A DNA stretch of 64,000 bases, from NCBI RefSeq assembly GCF_003046475.1, contig NZ_PZZZ01000002.1:248001-312000 (forward strand), given 5' to 3'. Numbering within the stretch: the stretch's first letter is position 1; the number at the start of each line of letters is the position of its first letter. The stretch is from Mycoplana dimorpha (lineage in GTDB: Bacteria > Pseudomonadota > Alphaproteobacteria > Rhizobiales > Rhizobiaceae). A program made the translations under genes and the position numbers. Shown here one piece after another: positions 52,012-62,983 of the stretch. The notes beneath the pieces are model-generated. The model saw only the letters and a program-made list of their open reading frames with translations, made no database searches and was not told where the DNA came from.

Positions 52012-53238
52012 ATGTCCGGAAGGACCGCACCGGTGCCGCCGCTGGCGGGTGATCTCGGCCCGTCCGGCGGGTCGAACCAGGTTCGGGTGCGCGCCTATAA
52101 TGAGCGTCTGGTCATGTCGCACGTCCGCCGCCAGGGCGAGCTTTCGAAGGCGGAGATCGCCCGACGCAGCGGCCTTTCCGCCCAGACCGTCACCGTCATC
52201 ATGCGTGCGCTCGAGGCCGACGGCCTGTTGATCCGCGGCGCGCCGACCCGCGGCAAGGTCGGCCAGCCCTCGACGCCGATGCGCCTCAATCCCGATGCCG
52301 CCTATTCCTTCGGGGTCAAGATCGGCCGCCGCAGCGCCGAACTTGCGGTCATGGACTTTGTCGGACAGGTGCGGCTGCAGGTCCGCCGCATTTATCCCTA
52401 TCCGATGCCCGACGACATCGTTTCCTTCATCGTCGACGGCATCGCCGAACTGGAGGCGCGCCTGACGCCGGAGCAGCGCGAGCGCATCGCCGGCATCGGC
52501 ATCGCAACCCCGTTCGAACTGTGGAACTGGGCGGAGGAAGTCGGTGCGCCGCAGGCGGACATGGACCGGTGGCGTGGCGTCGACCTCCAGCGCGAGGTGA
52601 CCCAACGGGTTGCCCATCCGGTGTTCCTGCAGAACGACGCCACCAGCGCCTGCGCGGCCGAACTCGTCTTCGGTCTCGGCCAGCGCTATCCCGACTTCCT
52701 CTATCTGTTCATCGGCTCCTTCATCGGCGGCGGCGTCGTGCTCAATTCAGCGCTCTTTTCCGGACGCACCGGAACGGCCGGGGCGATCGGCCCGCTGCCG
52801 GTGCAGCGTCGCGACGGCAAGACGGTGCAACTGCTGAAAATCGCCTCGATCTTCGTCCTGGAGAACCATCTGCGCGCCCGCGGCATCGATCCCAAGCCGC
52901 TGTGGTACTCGCCCGACGAGTGGATCGACTTCGGCGAGCCGCTGGAGATCTGGATCCAGGATACGGCCGCGGCCCTTGCCCAGGCGGTGGTCGCGGCCGC
53001 CTCCATCATCGACTTCTCCGCCGCCGTCATCGACGGCGGCTTCCCGGCCTGGGTGCGCCGGCGGGTCGTCGCGGCGACCCGCGCCGCCCTCGACGGTCAC
53101 GACCTGCAGGGCGTGATCATGCCGGAGATCCTCGAAGGCGAGGCCGGCAGCCACGCGCGCACCATCGGCGCCGCCAGCCTGCCGCTTTTTGCTCGCTACC
53201 TGCTCGACCAGAACGTGCTATTCAAGGAGCCGACGTAG
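52012..53238 (+). CDS. frcR: ROK family regulator of the fructose operon
   Basis: A 408-residue repressor with an N-terminal winged helix-turn-helix ([20 protein letters not shown]) and a C-terminal sugar-kinase-like ROK domain ([40 protein letters not shown]). It is divergent from frcB, the arrangement of FrcR in Sinorhizobium. AGGAGAATGAC precedes the ATG. It probably releases the operon when a sugar ligand is bound. Confidence 0.88.
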   Translation: MSGRTAPVPPLAGDLGPSGGSNQVRVRAYNERLVMSHVRRQGELSKAEIARRSGLSAQTVTVIMRALEADGLLIRGAPTRGKVGQPSTPMRLNPDAAYSFGVKIGRRSAELAVMDFVGQVRLQVRRIYPYPMPDDIVSFIVDGIAELEARLTPEQRERIAGIGIATPFELWNWAEEVGAPQADMDRWRGVDLQREVTQRVAHPVFLQNDATSACAAELVFGLGQRYPDFLYLFIGSFIGGGVVLNSALFSGRTGTAGAIGPLPVQRRDGKTVQLLKIASIFVLENHLRARGIDPKPLWYSPDEWIDFGEPLEIWIQDTAAALAQAVVAAASIIDFSAAVIDGGFPAWVRRRVVAATRAALDGHDLQGVIMPEILEGEAGSHARTIGAASLPLFARYLLDQNVLFKEPT

Positions 53239-53423
53239 GTCCTGGGCTTCAAATTGCGAAATCAGCGCCGGTCCCTCAGGGGATGCCGAAACCCGCTGCA
53301 GCCTTGGGACTTAATGCCGCACGGTGTTGCCGCCAGCTGGTGTCCATAGTACCCGGGCGCTGCATAGGACGACCTATGCCGCTGCGCTTCATCGGGGACG
53401 GCCCCACCAACACGGGGTGGATG

Positions 53424-54173
53424 ATGGCAGGTCCTATCGCACAATTCGAAATCAAATCGCTTGTTGACGTTGCCGAGTTCGGTGCGATCGAAATCGCATT
53501 CACCAATTCCGCGGCCTACATGGTGCTGACGGTGGCCACCGCCGGTCTGTTCCTCATCCTCTCGACACATGGCCGTCTGCTGGTGCCTGACCGCTGGCAG
53601 GCCGCAAGCGAACTTCTCTACGAATTCGTCGCAAAGACGCTGCGCGACAACGCCGGCGAGAAGGGGGCGAAGTTCTTTCCGCTGGTCTTCTCGCTGTTCA
53701 TGTTCATCCTGACCGCCAACCTCATCGGCATGTTCCCCTTCGCCTTCACGGTGACCAGTCACATCGTCGTCACCTTCGCGCTGGCGATGCTCGTCTTCCT
53801 GACGGTCACGCTCTATGGCGTATACAGGCACGGCTTCCGCTTCTTCCGGCTGTTCCTGCCTGCCGGCGTGCCACTCGTCCTCGCACCGCTGATCGTTCCG
53901 ATCGAGGTGATCTCCTATCTGTCGCGCCCGGTCAGCCACTCCGTGCGTCTCTTCGCAGTCATGCTGTCCGGGCACATCACGTTGAAGGTGTTTGCCGGGT
54001 TCGTCGTCAGCCTCGGCAGCCTCGGCACGCTCGGCCTGTTGGCTGCGGTCGCCCCGCTGATGATGACCGTGGCTCTGACCGCCCTGGAAGTGCTGATGGC
54101 GGTGATCCAGGCCTATATCTTCACCATGCTGACCTGCATGTACCTGAACGATGCTCTCCACCCGGGGCATTGA
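53424..54173 (+). CDS. Orphan, divergent F0 ATP synthase subunit a
   Basis: A 249-residue membrane protein that aligns along its length with alphaproteobacterial Atp[10 protein letters not shown] near the start, [20 protein letters not shown], then [18 protein letters not shown] and [16 protein letters not shown], and ending [12 protein letters not shown]. The essential Arg of the proton path (SVRLFA) and the Gln in MAVIQAY are present; the usual Asn in RLFANMLAGH is Val. No other F-type subunit gene is next to it: frcR lies upstream and an unrelated dehydrogenase downstream. Starts at 53421, 53424 or 53376 are possible; a 7-bp palindrome (53362-53379) covers the last. Whether it joins an ATP synthase is unknown. 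Confidence 0.85.
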   Translation: MAGPIAQFEIKSLVDVAEFGAIEIAFTNSAAYMVLTVATAGLFLILSTHGRLLVPDRWQAASELLYEFVAKTLRDNAGEKGAKFFPLVFSLFMFILTANLIGMFPFAFTVTSHIVVTFALAMLVFLTVTLYGVYRHGFRFFRLFLPAGVPLVLAPLIVPIEVISYLSRPVSHSVRLFAVMLSGHITLKVFAGFVVSLGSLGTLGLLAAVAPLMMTVALTALEVLMAVIQAYIFTMLTCMYLNDALHPGH

Positions 54174-54211
54174 GCAGCCGATGGAGGCGCCCGCAGGCCG
54201 GCGATGCGGGG

Positions 54212-55243
54212 TCAGTTCACGCTGACCGGCTTCGAGCGCATCCGCGAGACCGTCTCGCGTTCGGCGCGCTTGCAGCGCATCGGCGGCAGGTCGCGGTCCA
54301 TCAGGTCCATGTCCTCCAGCACCATCTCGCCCATCTTCTTGAAGGCGCTGTCGAGCGCGCCGGCCCGGTGGGCCGAGCGGATGAAACCCTTCAGTCGGCG
54401 GACCGGGTGGTCGGCCGGCAACGGTTCCTGCGGGTAGACGTCACTTGCCGCAACGATGTGGTCGCCTTCGACTGCGGCCATGAGCGCGTCGAAATCGACG
54501 ACGTCGGCCCGGCTGAGCAGGATGAACGCGGCGCCCTTGCGCATCCGGGCAAAGGCTTCCGCGCCGAGAAAGCCCCTGTTCTCGCTGGTAACGGCGGCGA
54601 CGATGAAGACGAAATCGCTCTGCGACAAAACGGTGTCCAGCGGGGCCGGCTCGACGCCCGCCTCCTTCAGGATCGAGGCGGGCAGCCACGGGTCGAACAC
54701 GCGAACGCGGGGGCGGAAGCCGGACAGCACCCGGTTCAGCGCCTTGCCGAGGTCGCCGAAGCCGACGATGCCCACCTCCGATCCGGATAAGAGGCGGGCC
54801 GACGCATTGCCTTCGCCGCCCCAGCGCTCCCGCCCCTCGCGAAAGTCGAGATCGGCATCGATGATCCCGCGCGCCAGGTTAAGCGCCATGGCGAGGCCAA
54901 GCTCGGCGACGGGCTCGGCGAACACCTGACCGGTGGTGACGACATGGATGCCCCGTGCAAACAGGATGTCATAGGGCATGTTGTTGATGAGATTGCTCTC
55001 GACATTGAGGATGCAGCGCAGTTTCGGCATGCGCGCAAGCGTCTCGGCCGAAAGTGGCGGCTGGCCGATGATGTAGCGCGCCTCCGACAGCACAGCATCA
55101 CCGAGGCCCGCGATGTCCTCCGGGTCCGCCTCGACGACGCGATAGCGTGTCCGCAGTCGATCCAGCGCCTCCGGCGTGAAGATCAGGTCGAGCGTTCGTG
55201 GCTCCGGGGCGCTGATCGCCAGTGGCTTGGTCGTGTCCGTCAT
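54212..55243 (-). CDS. D-isomer-specific 2-hydroxyacid dehydrogenase
   Basis: A 343-residue NAD(P)-dependent oxidoreductase. The nucleotide site is GIVGFGDLGKAL, and the catalytic Arg, Glu and His are in LSRADVVDFD, SDVYPQEPLP and RSAHRAGAL. It is fully equipped but the substrate cannot be told; members include phosphoglycerate and glyoxylate dehydrogenases. GGGAGGAGAGAG precedes the ATG at 55243. It is convergent with the orphan subunit-a gene. Confidence 0.9.
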   Translation of the reverse strand: MTDTTKPLAISAPEPRTLDLIFTPEALDRLRTRYRVVEADPEDIAGLGDAVLSEARYIIGQPPLSAETLARMPKLRCILNVESNLINNMPYDILFARGIHVVTTGQVFAEPVAELGLAMALNLARGIIDADLDFREGRERWGGEGNASARLLSGSEVGIVGFGDLGKALNRVLSGFRPRVRVFDPWLPASILKEAGVEPAPLDTVLSQSDFVFIVAAVTSENRGFLGAEAFARMRKGAAFILLSRADVVDFDALMAAVEGDHIVAASDVYPQEPLPADHPVRRLKGFIRSAHRAGALDSAFKKMGEMVLEDMDLMDRDLPPMRCKRAERETVSRMRSKPVSVN

Positions 55244-55323
55244 CTCTCTCCTCCCGCATGACAATGCTCGGTGCTTCCGACCGCTTGATAGCATGAAATG
55301 ATAGAGTGAGCCTGCCCGCCGAC

Positions 55324-55650
55324 CTACCAGCCGATGCCGCGGAGATCCCGCTCGCGCGAAGGCGGCGGATTGCGGCTGCTGTAGGTGAAGCCCCCTTGCG
55401 TGCAGGTATAGACCGGCTGGCGGAATTCTCCCCATCGCCTCGGCTCGGCGTCGTCATAGCGCTGCGAGCAGACGACCTCGTTCTTCTCGGCTCGTTCTTC
55501 CGGCTCCGTGACGCCGGGCAGGTCGGTGAACGGATAATTTCGCTGGCCGGAGAAGGCGCCAGCCCCTTGGGCCAGCGCCGGCGAGACCGCTATCGGCAGG
55601 CAAAGGGTGGCGGCCAGTGTGGTAGCTCGGAGTGTGTTGCGCAGTTTCAT
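55324..55650 (-). CDS. Small secreted protein, unknown function
   Basis: A 108-residue protein with a signal peptide (TLAATLCLPIAVSPALA/Q). The mature part has two cysteines (VVCSQ and YTCTQGG), likely one disulfide, and several Arg/Pro stretches. I do not recognise the family. It lies 80 bases upstream of the hydroxyacid dehydrogenase on the same strand. Confidence 0.72.
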   Translation of the reverse strand: MKLRNTLRATTLAATLCLPIAVSPALAQGAGAFSGQRNYPFTDLPGVTEPEERAEKNEVVCSQRYDDAEPRRWGEFRQPVYTCTQGGFTYSSRNPPPSRERDLRGIGW

Positions 55651-55759
55651 GTCGGTCCATTCGTCGCGCCAGGCGTAAAATCATGGATGCGCAGTACCCC
55701 GGCGGGCGAACTTGCGATATAGCGCATTCACGTTTGTGCGGTTTCATGTGGGGTTTTCG

Positions 55760-56386
55760 ATGGCGAATGCAATCCGATATCACGAGGGCGACATTCCGGC
55801 CGCCGACGCGGCGCGCTATACCGGCGCGATCGCAATCGACACCGAGACACTCGGCCTGATCCCGCGCCGCGACCGGCTGTGCGTCGTCCAGCTGTCGCCC
55901 GGCGACGGCACGGCCGACGTCATCAAGATCGCCGCGGGGCAGACGCGCGCGCCCAATCTCGTCGCCATGCTGAGCGATCCGTCGCGCCAGAAGATCTTTC
56001 ATTACGGCCGCTTCGACATCGCCGTGCTATTCCACACCTTCGGCGTCACTTGCGCGCCGGTGTTCTGCACCAAGATCGCCTCGCGCCTGACCCGGACCTA
56101 CACCGACCGGCACGGCCTGAAGGACAATCTGAAAGAGATGCTGGACATCGATATCTCCAAGCAGCAGCAGTCCTCGGACTGGGCCGCCGAGACCCTTTCG
56201 CAGGCGCAGCTCGAATACGCAGCCTCCGACGTGCTGCACCTGCATGCGCTGCGCGACAAGCTGATGGCGCGGCTGGTGCGCGACGGTCGGCTCCAGCACG
56301 CCGAGGCTTGCTTCGCCTTCCTGCCGACCCGGGCCAAGCTCGACCTGCTCGGCTGGGAAGAGACCGACATCTTCGCCCACAGCTGA
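55760..56386 (+). CDS. Ribonuclease D-like 3'-5' exonuclease
   Basis: A 208-residue DEDD exonuclease. The acidic residues are in AIDTETLGL, HYGRFDIAVL and YAASDVLHLHAL, which also holds the DEDDy tyrosine. It is only the catalytic domain; the HRDC domains of full-length RNase D (about 375 residues) are missing, as in the short form common in rhizobia next to a longer Rnd. Likely role: trimming tRNA or other RNA 3' ends. The ATG at 55760 gives the family start. Confidence 0.9.
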   Translation: MANAIRYHEGDIPAADAARYTGAIAIDTETLGLIPRRDRLCVVQLSPGDGTADVIKIAAGQTRAPNLVAMLSDPSRQKIFHYGRFDIAVLFHTFGVTCAPVFCTKIASRLTRTYTDRHGLKDNLKEMLDIDISKQQQSSDWAAETLSQAQLEYAASDVLHLHALRDKLMARLVRDGRLQHAEACFAFLPTRAKLDLLGWEETDIFAHS

Positions 56387-56414
56387 GAAGTCGCCCCTCC
56401 GGAAGGGGCAGTCG

Positions 56415-56741
56415 CTATGGCGCCTTCCGGACGATCCCGACCCGCGCCAGCACCTCCTTGGGAATGTCGTAACGGCGGACGACATCGCGCTGATCGCGCA
56501 GGCCGCAGATCTCGCGCTGGATGAAAAAGGCCCAGACGGCGTCCGCCGCCGCGTCGAGCATGTCGTTCCGCCGCTGCGGGTCGTTGCCGACATCGTCCGC
56601 CCGCAGGCGCTCGAGCGCCTTTTCGACTTTCAGTCCGTGGCGGCCGAGCGCATCGGCCCGCTCGGCCATCAACTCGTATTCGAGCACGTTGACGCCGGAG
56701 AAGGCCGGGCGGCCTAGCGACTGCGGTGGACGGACGGACAT
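56415..56741 (-). CDS. Conserved protein of unknown function, 108 aa
   Basis: A 108-residue soluble, mainly helical protein (EYELMAERADALGRHGLKVE; DAAADAVWAFFIQREICGLR; DVVRRYDIPKEVLARVG). No known catalytic motif or membrane segment. AGGAG lies rather far (11 bases) upstream of the ATG at 56741. A 6-bp hairpin (56393-56409) divides it from the convergent exonuclease gene. Its upstream region holds a CtrA-type box shared with the next gene. Confidence 0.75.
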   Translation of the reverse strand: MSVRPPQSLGRPAFSGVNVLEYELMAERADALGRHGLKVEKALERLRADDVGNDPQRRNDMLDAAADAVWAFFIQREICGLRDQRDVVRRYDIPKEVLARVGIVRKAP

Positions 56742-56866
56742 CGGGCTCTGCACTCCTTTGCGCGGGCGAAACGCCGGCAAGCCGGGGCAGTGGCGAATTG
56801 TCGATGATCCGCCCCCAAACGGCAAGGCCTTGCCGCCGGTTTCCGCCGCTGCCTGTTGGCGGCGAC

Positions 56867-56885
56867 GGTTAATTTGAAATTAACC
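56867..56885. promoter_or_regulatory. 19-bp palindrome containing a CtrA-type box
   Basis: GGTTAATTT-G-AAATTAACC is a perfect palindrome. Inside it TTAA (56869-56872) and TTAA (56880-56883) are seven bases apart, which is the CtrA recognition sequence TTAA-N7-TTAA. It lies in the 283-base gap between two divergent unknown genes. The site is seen; binding by CtrA is inferred. Confidence 0.6.
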
Positions 56886-57024
56886 ATGCGGTGCCATCTC
56901 TGGGCCGAAGCGCTCAACACGATGCAGACCGATATCACGGGTGCCGGGTCACCACCGCTCGTCCAATGGGCGGGCATGATGCCTTCCCAGCCTGATCATG
57001 GATCATTGGAGAGGTCGGACGGAG

Positions 57025-58662
57025 ATGGCGATGCTGCCGCGCATTGCGATGCCAGTCACAGCCCCGGTCCCGCCACCGCAGGAGCCGGTGAGCAGCCCCC
57101 CGTCGGGCCAAGGTCGCATGACTCCCGAAGCGCTGGCCAATCTCCGCGCCGCGGTGCTGCTGCGGCTTCTCGAGGCGATGATGCGCCAGATCGAACGCAG
57201 TGGCGATGCCAACGATGCGGCGCTGCAACTGCTCGGCGTTCTTTTTGAGGCCTTGAAGGAGCTGCCGGGACGCAACGGCGGCGATGACGAAGCCTCCAGG
57301 CGCCTGACGAACCTGCTGGGGCGGCTTCCGCCCGAACTGCGGCCGCGAATGGAACGATTGCTGGCGGCGGCCTTCTCCGGCGTGCCGACGCGCGTGCTGA
57401 TGGAGAGCATCCGCAATCCGGGCGGTCCGGACGCAGGCCGATTGGCTCAGACGCTGCTGAAGGCCGCGGACGGGATGGCAAGCGTTGAACGGTCGCCTGC
57501 GTCGCGCGGCAGTGACCTGTCCGCGGCCAGATTCACGCTGCCGGTCACCTGGGGGAAGGAGGGCACTTACCTGCCGCCGGAGGCGGCGAACGGCGCCTCG
57601 GGCGATGGCCGCGCCCTGCAAGCCGCCCTTCGCCGGCTGTTCGGGGGCGGAGCCGAGCCGCATTCGGGCCGAGTGAGGCAGGCTGGCGGTTCCGGCGCTG
57701 CCGCGCCGCCGACCGCCTTGCGCAATCCTCACGAATCCCCAGAGCGACCGCCGGTGGGCGCGCGGGTCAATGATCGGCAAGGGGAGGGGGCGAGGCCGGC
57801 CAACGCCAATCGGTCCGGCGGTGACGGCACTGTGCCTGCCGGCCGGAGCCTGGAGCCGGGCAGGCTGCCGCGCATGGGACTTGGCAGCGGCCGCGATGCC
57901 GGCAAGACTGCCGGTGCGCCCCAATACTTGCCCCCAGACGTCACGCCAGGTGCTGCAGCGCAAGTTCATGGCCGCGCAGGCCATGACGGGATGCTGCGCC
58001 TGATGGCTCAGATCGTGGCGAAACTCAGCGAAGACGACGCGCTGATCCTGCGCCTGATTTTGCAGGCACCCCTGCCGGAATTCGCCGCCTCGGCCGAACT
58101 GCCGTTGCCGGGCGCGAACGAGGAGTCCGAAGCCCGCCGCGCCGGCGCCGGAGCGCAGGCCGGTGGCGCAAAAGGATCCGACTTGCCGGCCGATCCCGCC
58201 TCGAAGGCGGCGCAGGGCAATGTGGACGCCGCCTCGGCGGCGGCGGTTTCGCGGCAGAAGGACAACGCCGAGCCACTGCCGAAGTCCGCGGCCGGGGCTG
58301 CGGCTGGGGAACAACCCGCACGAGCGGCTGCAGGCGCCCCGATCGGACCGGACCGTCCGGCAGAGCGTCTGCCGATGGCTTTCGTTGGCCGTGAAGCGAT
58401 GCCGGTTCCCTTCGTGCCGTATCCACCCTCGCAGGACGACGTGATTACCCGCAAGGATGCGGGGCGCGACGAAGACGACGGGGCGATGCAGGATGACAGC
58501 GGCGACGAAGAGAATGAAAAGCAGGACGCGCGGCACGGCGAAGGGGATGAGCCGTCGCAGCAAGAGAGCCATGCCGGCGAGCCCATCGGCCTGGCCGACG
58601 AGCATGACGCGCCCGATCCGGGCTTCGCCTTCTACGGGAACCTCGGCGACGACTGGACCTGA
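57025..58662 (+). CDS. Large low-complexity protein of unknown function
   Basis: A 545-residue protein. Residues ~30-160 are helical and likely folded (ALANLRAAVLLRLLEAMMRQ; LLGRLPPELRPRMERLLAAA). A long Gly/Ala/Pro/Arg-rich, probably disordered stretch follows, with a short helical piece at about 315-345 (MLRLMAQIVAKLSEDDALIL), and an acidic tail (RDEDDGAMQDDSGDEENE). The build recalls FliK-like hook-length or scaffold proteins, but no FliK C-terminal motif is visible, so I leave it unassigned. Start candidates: ATG at 56998, 57025 or 57031. The CtrA-type box lies 140 bases upstream. Confidence 0.65.
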   Translation: MAMLPRIAMPVTAPVPPPQEPVSSPPSGQGRMTPEALANLRAAVLLRLLEAMMRQIERSGDANDAALQLLGVLFEALKELPGRNGGDDEASRRLTNLLGRLPPELRPRMERLLAAAFSGVPTRVLMESIRNPGGPDAGRLAQTLLKAADGMASVERSPASRGSDLSAARFTLPVTWGKEGTYLPPEAANGASGDGRALQAALRRLFGGGAEPHSGRVRQAGGSGAAAPPTALRNPHESPERPPVGARVNDRQGEGARPANANRSGGDGTVPAGRSLEPGRLPRMGLGSGRDAGKTAGAPQYLPPDVTPGAAAQVHGRAGHDGMLRLMAQIVAKLSEDDALILRLILQAPLPEFAASAELPLPGANEESEARRAGAGAQAGGAKGSDLPADPASKAAQGNVDAASAAAVSRQKDNAEPLPKSAAGAAAGEQPARAAAGAPIGPDRPAERLPMAFVGREAMPVPFVPYPPSQDDVITRKDAGRDEDDGAMQDDSGDEENEKQDARHGEGDEPSQQESHAGEPIGLADEHDAPDPGFAFYGNLGDDWT

Positions 58663-58705
58663 GCACTCTCGTGCTGCGCTGACGGATCACCTCCCGAGAA
58701 CGAAA

Positions 58706-58735
58706 AAGCCCGCGGGGATCGCTCCCCGCGGGCTT
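58706..58735. terminator. Intrinsic terminator of rpsA (bidirectional hairpin)
   Basis: AAGCCCGCGGGGA (58706-58718) and TCCCCGCGGGCTT (58723-58735) are perfect reverse complements with a four-base loop. On the minus strand, behind rpsA, the stem runs into five T residues; on the plus strand it follows the 545-residue gene with a weaker tail. Confidence 0.9.
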
Positions 58736-58757
58736 CTAAATTTGCGTGACGCAGCGA

Positions 58758-60464
58758 TTACTCGGCGTTGCCGCGGTTCTTCAGGGCAGCACCCAGGATG
58801 TCGCCGAGCGAAGCGCCCGAGTCGGAAGAGCCGAACTGTGCGACGGCTTCCTTCTCTTCGGCGATTTCCAGCGCCTTGATCGACAGCTGGATCTTGCGGT
58901 CCTTCTTGGAGAAGTTGGTGACGCGAGCGTCGACCACCTGACCGACCGAGAAGCGCTCCGGACGCTGTTCATCACGATCGCGCGACAGGTCGGCGCGGCG
59001 GATGAACGCGGTGATGTCCTCGTGGTCGACCAGCTTCACTTCGATGCCGCCGTCGTTGACCGCGGTGATTTCGCACGAGACGACTGCGTTCTTGCGCAGG
59101 TCGCCGGAAGCGGCAGCGTCGCCGACCGAATCACGGCCGAGCTGCTTGATGCCGAGCGAGATGCGCTCCTTGTCGATGTCGACGTCGAGAACGACAGCCT
59201 TGACGACGTCGCCCTTGTTGTACTCCTCGATGACCTGCTCGCCCGGACGGTTCCAGTCGAGGTCGGAGAGGTGGACCATGCCGTCGACGTCGCCATCGAG
59301 GCCAATGAACAGGCCGAATTCGGTCTTGTTCTTGACTTCGCCTTCGACTTCGGTGCCAGCCGGATGGCTGTGCGCGAAGGCTTCCCACGGGTTCTCGAGC
59401 GTCTGCTTGAGGCCGAGCGAGATGCGGCGCTTGGTCGGGTCGACTTCGAGAACGACCACGTCGACTTCCTGGCTCGTGGACAGGATCTTGCCGGGATGTA
59501 CGTTCTTCTTGGTCCAGGACATCTCGGAGATGTGGATCAGGCCTTCGATGCCCGGCTCCAGCTCGACGAACGCACCGTAGTCGGTGATGTTCGTAACCGT
59601 GCCGGAGATCTTCTTGCCGGTCGGGTACTTCGTGCCGATGCCATCCCACGGATCGCTCTCGAGCTGCTTCATGCCGAGCGAGATGCGGTGGGTTTCCTGG
59701 TTGATGCGGATGATCTGAACCTTGACCTGCTGGCCGATGGACAGGATCTCCGACGGATGGTTGACGCGGCGCCAGGCCATGTCGGTGACGTGCAGCAGGC
59801 CGTCGATGCCGCCGAGGTCGACGAACGCACCGTAGTCGGTGATGTTCTTGACGACGCCGTCAACAACCTGGCCCTCTTCGAGGTTCTGAACGATTTCAGA
59901 ACGCTGCTCGGCGCGGGACTCTTCGAGAACCGTGCGGCGCGAAACGACGATGTTGCCGCGGCGCTTGTCCATCTTGAGGATTTCGAAGGGCTGTGGGTTG
60001 TGCATGAGCGGGGTGACGTCGCGGATCGGACGAATGTCGACCTGCGAACGCGGCAGGAAGGCAACGGCGCCGTCGAGATCGACGGTGAAGCCACCCTTGA
60101 CCTGGTTGAAGATGACGCCTTCGACGCGCTCGCCAGCTTCGAACTTGACTTCGAGCTTGGCCCAGCTCTCTTCGCGGCGAGCCTTCTCGCGCGACAGGAC
60201 GGCTTCGCCGAGTGCGTTTTCGATGCGCTCGACATAGACCTCGACCTCGTCGCCGACCTTCAGCGTGCCGTCCTTCGACTTGGCGCCGAATTCCTTGAGC
60301 GCGATGCGGCCTTCGACCTTGAGGCCGACGTCGACGATGGCGACGTCCTTCTCGATGGCCGTGACGATCCCCTTGGCGACATAGCCTTCGGCGAGATCGT
60401 GGGTTGCGAAGGACTCCTGCAGCAGGGCTGCGAAATCTTCGCGCGTGGGATTGGCTTGGGACAT
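58758..60464 (-). CDS. rpsA: 30S ribosomal protein S1
   Basis: Binds mRNA to the 30S subunit. The 568-residue protein has six S1 repeats, seen in recurrent forms such as GVVKNITDYGAFVDLGGIDG, GTVTNITDYGAFVELEPGIE and EVKNKTEFGLFIGLDGDVDG. AGGAGATTTC precedes the ATG at 60464. It stands behind cmk on the same strand, the conserved cmk-rpsA order. Confidence 0.97.
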   Translation of the reverse strand: MSQANPTREDFAALLQESFATHDLAEGYVAKGIVTAIEKDVAIVDVGLKVEGRIALKEFGAKSKDGTLKVGDEVEVYVERIENALGEAVLSREKARREESWAKLEVKFEAGERVEGVIFNQVKGGFTVDLDGAVAFLPRSQVDIRPIRDVTPLMHNPQPFEILKMDKRRGNIVVSRRTVLEESRAEQRSEIVQNLEEGQVVDGVVKNITDYGAFVDLGGIDGLLHVTDMAWRRVNHPSEILSIGQQVKVQIIRINQETHRISLGMKQLESDPWDGIGTKYPTGKKISGTVTNITDYGAFVELEPGIEGLIHISEMSWTKKNVHPGKILSTSQEVDVVVLEVDPTKRRISLGLKQTLENPWEAFAHSHPAGTEVEGEVKNKTEFGLFIGLDGDVDGMVHLSDLDWNRPGEQVIEEYNKGDVVKAVVLDVDIDKERISLGIKQLGRDSVGDAAASGDLRKNAVVSCEITAVNDGGIEVKLVDHEDITAFIRRADLSRDRDEQRPERFSVGQVVDARVTNFSKKDRKIQLSIKALEIAEEKEAVAQFGSSDSGASLGDILGAALKNRGNAE

Positions 60465-60576
60465 GAAATCTCCTGATGTGCCGAAAGGCACGGGCGCCGG
60501 GGGTTAGCGTTAACAACGAACGAGGCACGTCCGCTTCCTGTATGGAAGCAAAACCGGCGCGGGGACGGCAGTCGCT

Positions 60577-61206
60577 CTAGTGCTTAAGGGCGGCGTCGAT
60601 GATCGCTTTCGCCGCCGAAAACGCCGCCTCTATACTCATTTTCGAAGTATCGAGCAAGTGCGCGTTGTCGGCCGGCCGCAATGGGCTGTCGGCGCGCCCC
60701 ATGTCGCGTTCGTCGCGGCGGCGCACGTCCTCGTAGATGGCGTCGTACTCTGCCCTGCCGCCAGCGGCGATGATCTCGTCGTAGCGCCGGCGGGCGCGGA
60801 CGTCGGCCGACGCGGTGACGTAGAGCTTGACGGTGGCATCCGGGCAGACAACCGTTCCGATGTCGCGGCCGTCGAGAACGGTTCCGGGCTGGCGCGCGGC
60901 GAACGCCCGCTGCGCCTCGACCAGGGCGCGGCGGACGGACGGCATGACGGCGATCCTTGAGGCGGCCTCGCCGATTTCGTGTGCGGAAAGGACGCCTCGA
61001 TCGAGGCCGGAAAGATCAAGATTGCGCGCGACGTCGGCGGCGACCGCTTCGTCGTCGAGCGGCAGGCCCCGGTCGAGCAGGGCCTTGGCGGTCGCCCGGT
61101 AGGTCAGCCCGGTGTCCAGGTGATGGAAGCCATACGCCTCGGCAATCTGCCGGGACAACGTGCCCTTGCCCGCCGCCGCCGGACCATCGATGGCAATCGT
61201 CGTCAT
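60577..61206 (-). CDS. cmk: Cytidylate kinase
   Basis: Phosphorylates CMP and dCMP. The 209-residue protein begins [20 protein letters not shown] with the P-loop, followed by [25 protein letters not shown] and the lid region [18 protein letters not shown]. Length is typical. Lies between aroA and rpsA on the same strand (aroA-cmk-rpsA). Confidence 0.97.
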   Translation of the reverse strand: MTTIAIDGPAAAGKGTLSRQIAEAYGFHHLDTGLTYRATAKALLDRGLPLDDEAVAADVARNLDLSGLDRGVLSAHEIGEAASRIAVMPSVRRALVEAQRAFAARQPGTVLDGRDIGTVVCPDATVKLYVTASADVRARRRYDEIIAAGGRAEYDAIYEDVRRRDERDMGRADSPLRPADNAHLLDTSKMSIEAAFSAAKAIIDAALKH

Positions 61207-61320
61207 TGCATATCCCCGCGCCACATCGTCATCACGGAACCAGCTGAGTGGAGGCCGGGCACGATGCCATGCCGCGACCATCCCCGGCTTCAGAGTGGAG
61301 CATGCTGTCCGCTCCGCAAT

Positions 61321-62772
<1,452 letters not shown>

Positions 62773-62983
62773 CTATCATAAAGCATAAGGAGCGTCATCC
62801 TCTCGCGGGCGAAATACCCACCCTGCGTGCAGTGCGTGCCGCAAGCCCCGCAAAAGTCGCTGCAGTTAGGCTTTGACAGCGGCAGGCAAGACGATTATGG
62901 GGACCGGCTAATTCATTTCGCCGATCATCTCGCCGGCTACCCGGCTTCGCCGAAAATATTCGGCCATTCAAGAGGCTTTGACT

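Noticed and set aside
54212-55243. Suspicion that the hydroxyacid dehydrogenase lacks catalytic residues
   Set aside because: Arg, Glu and His are all found, in the SRADVV, YPQEP and SAHRAG motifs.
58746-60476. 576-codon open frame antisense to rpsA
   Set aside because: Complementary to six clear S1 domains; its Asp/Leu/Val repeats are a mirror of those.
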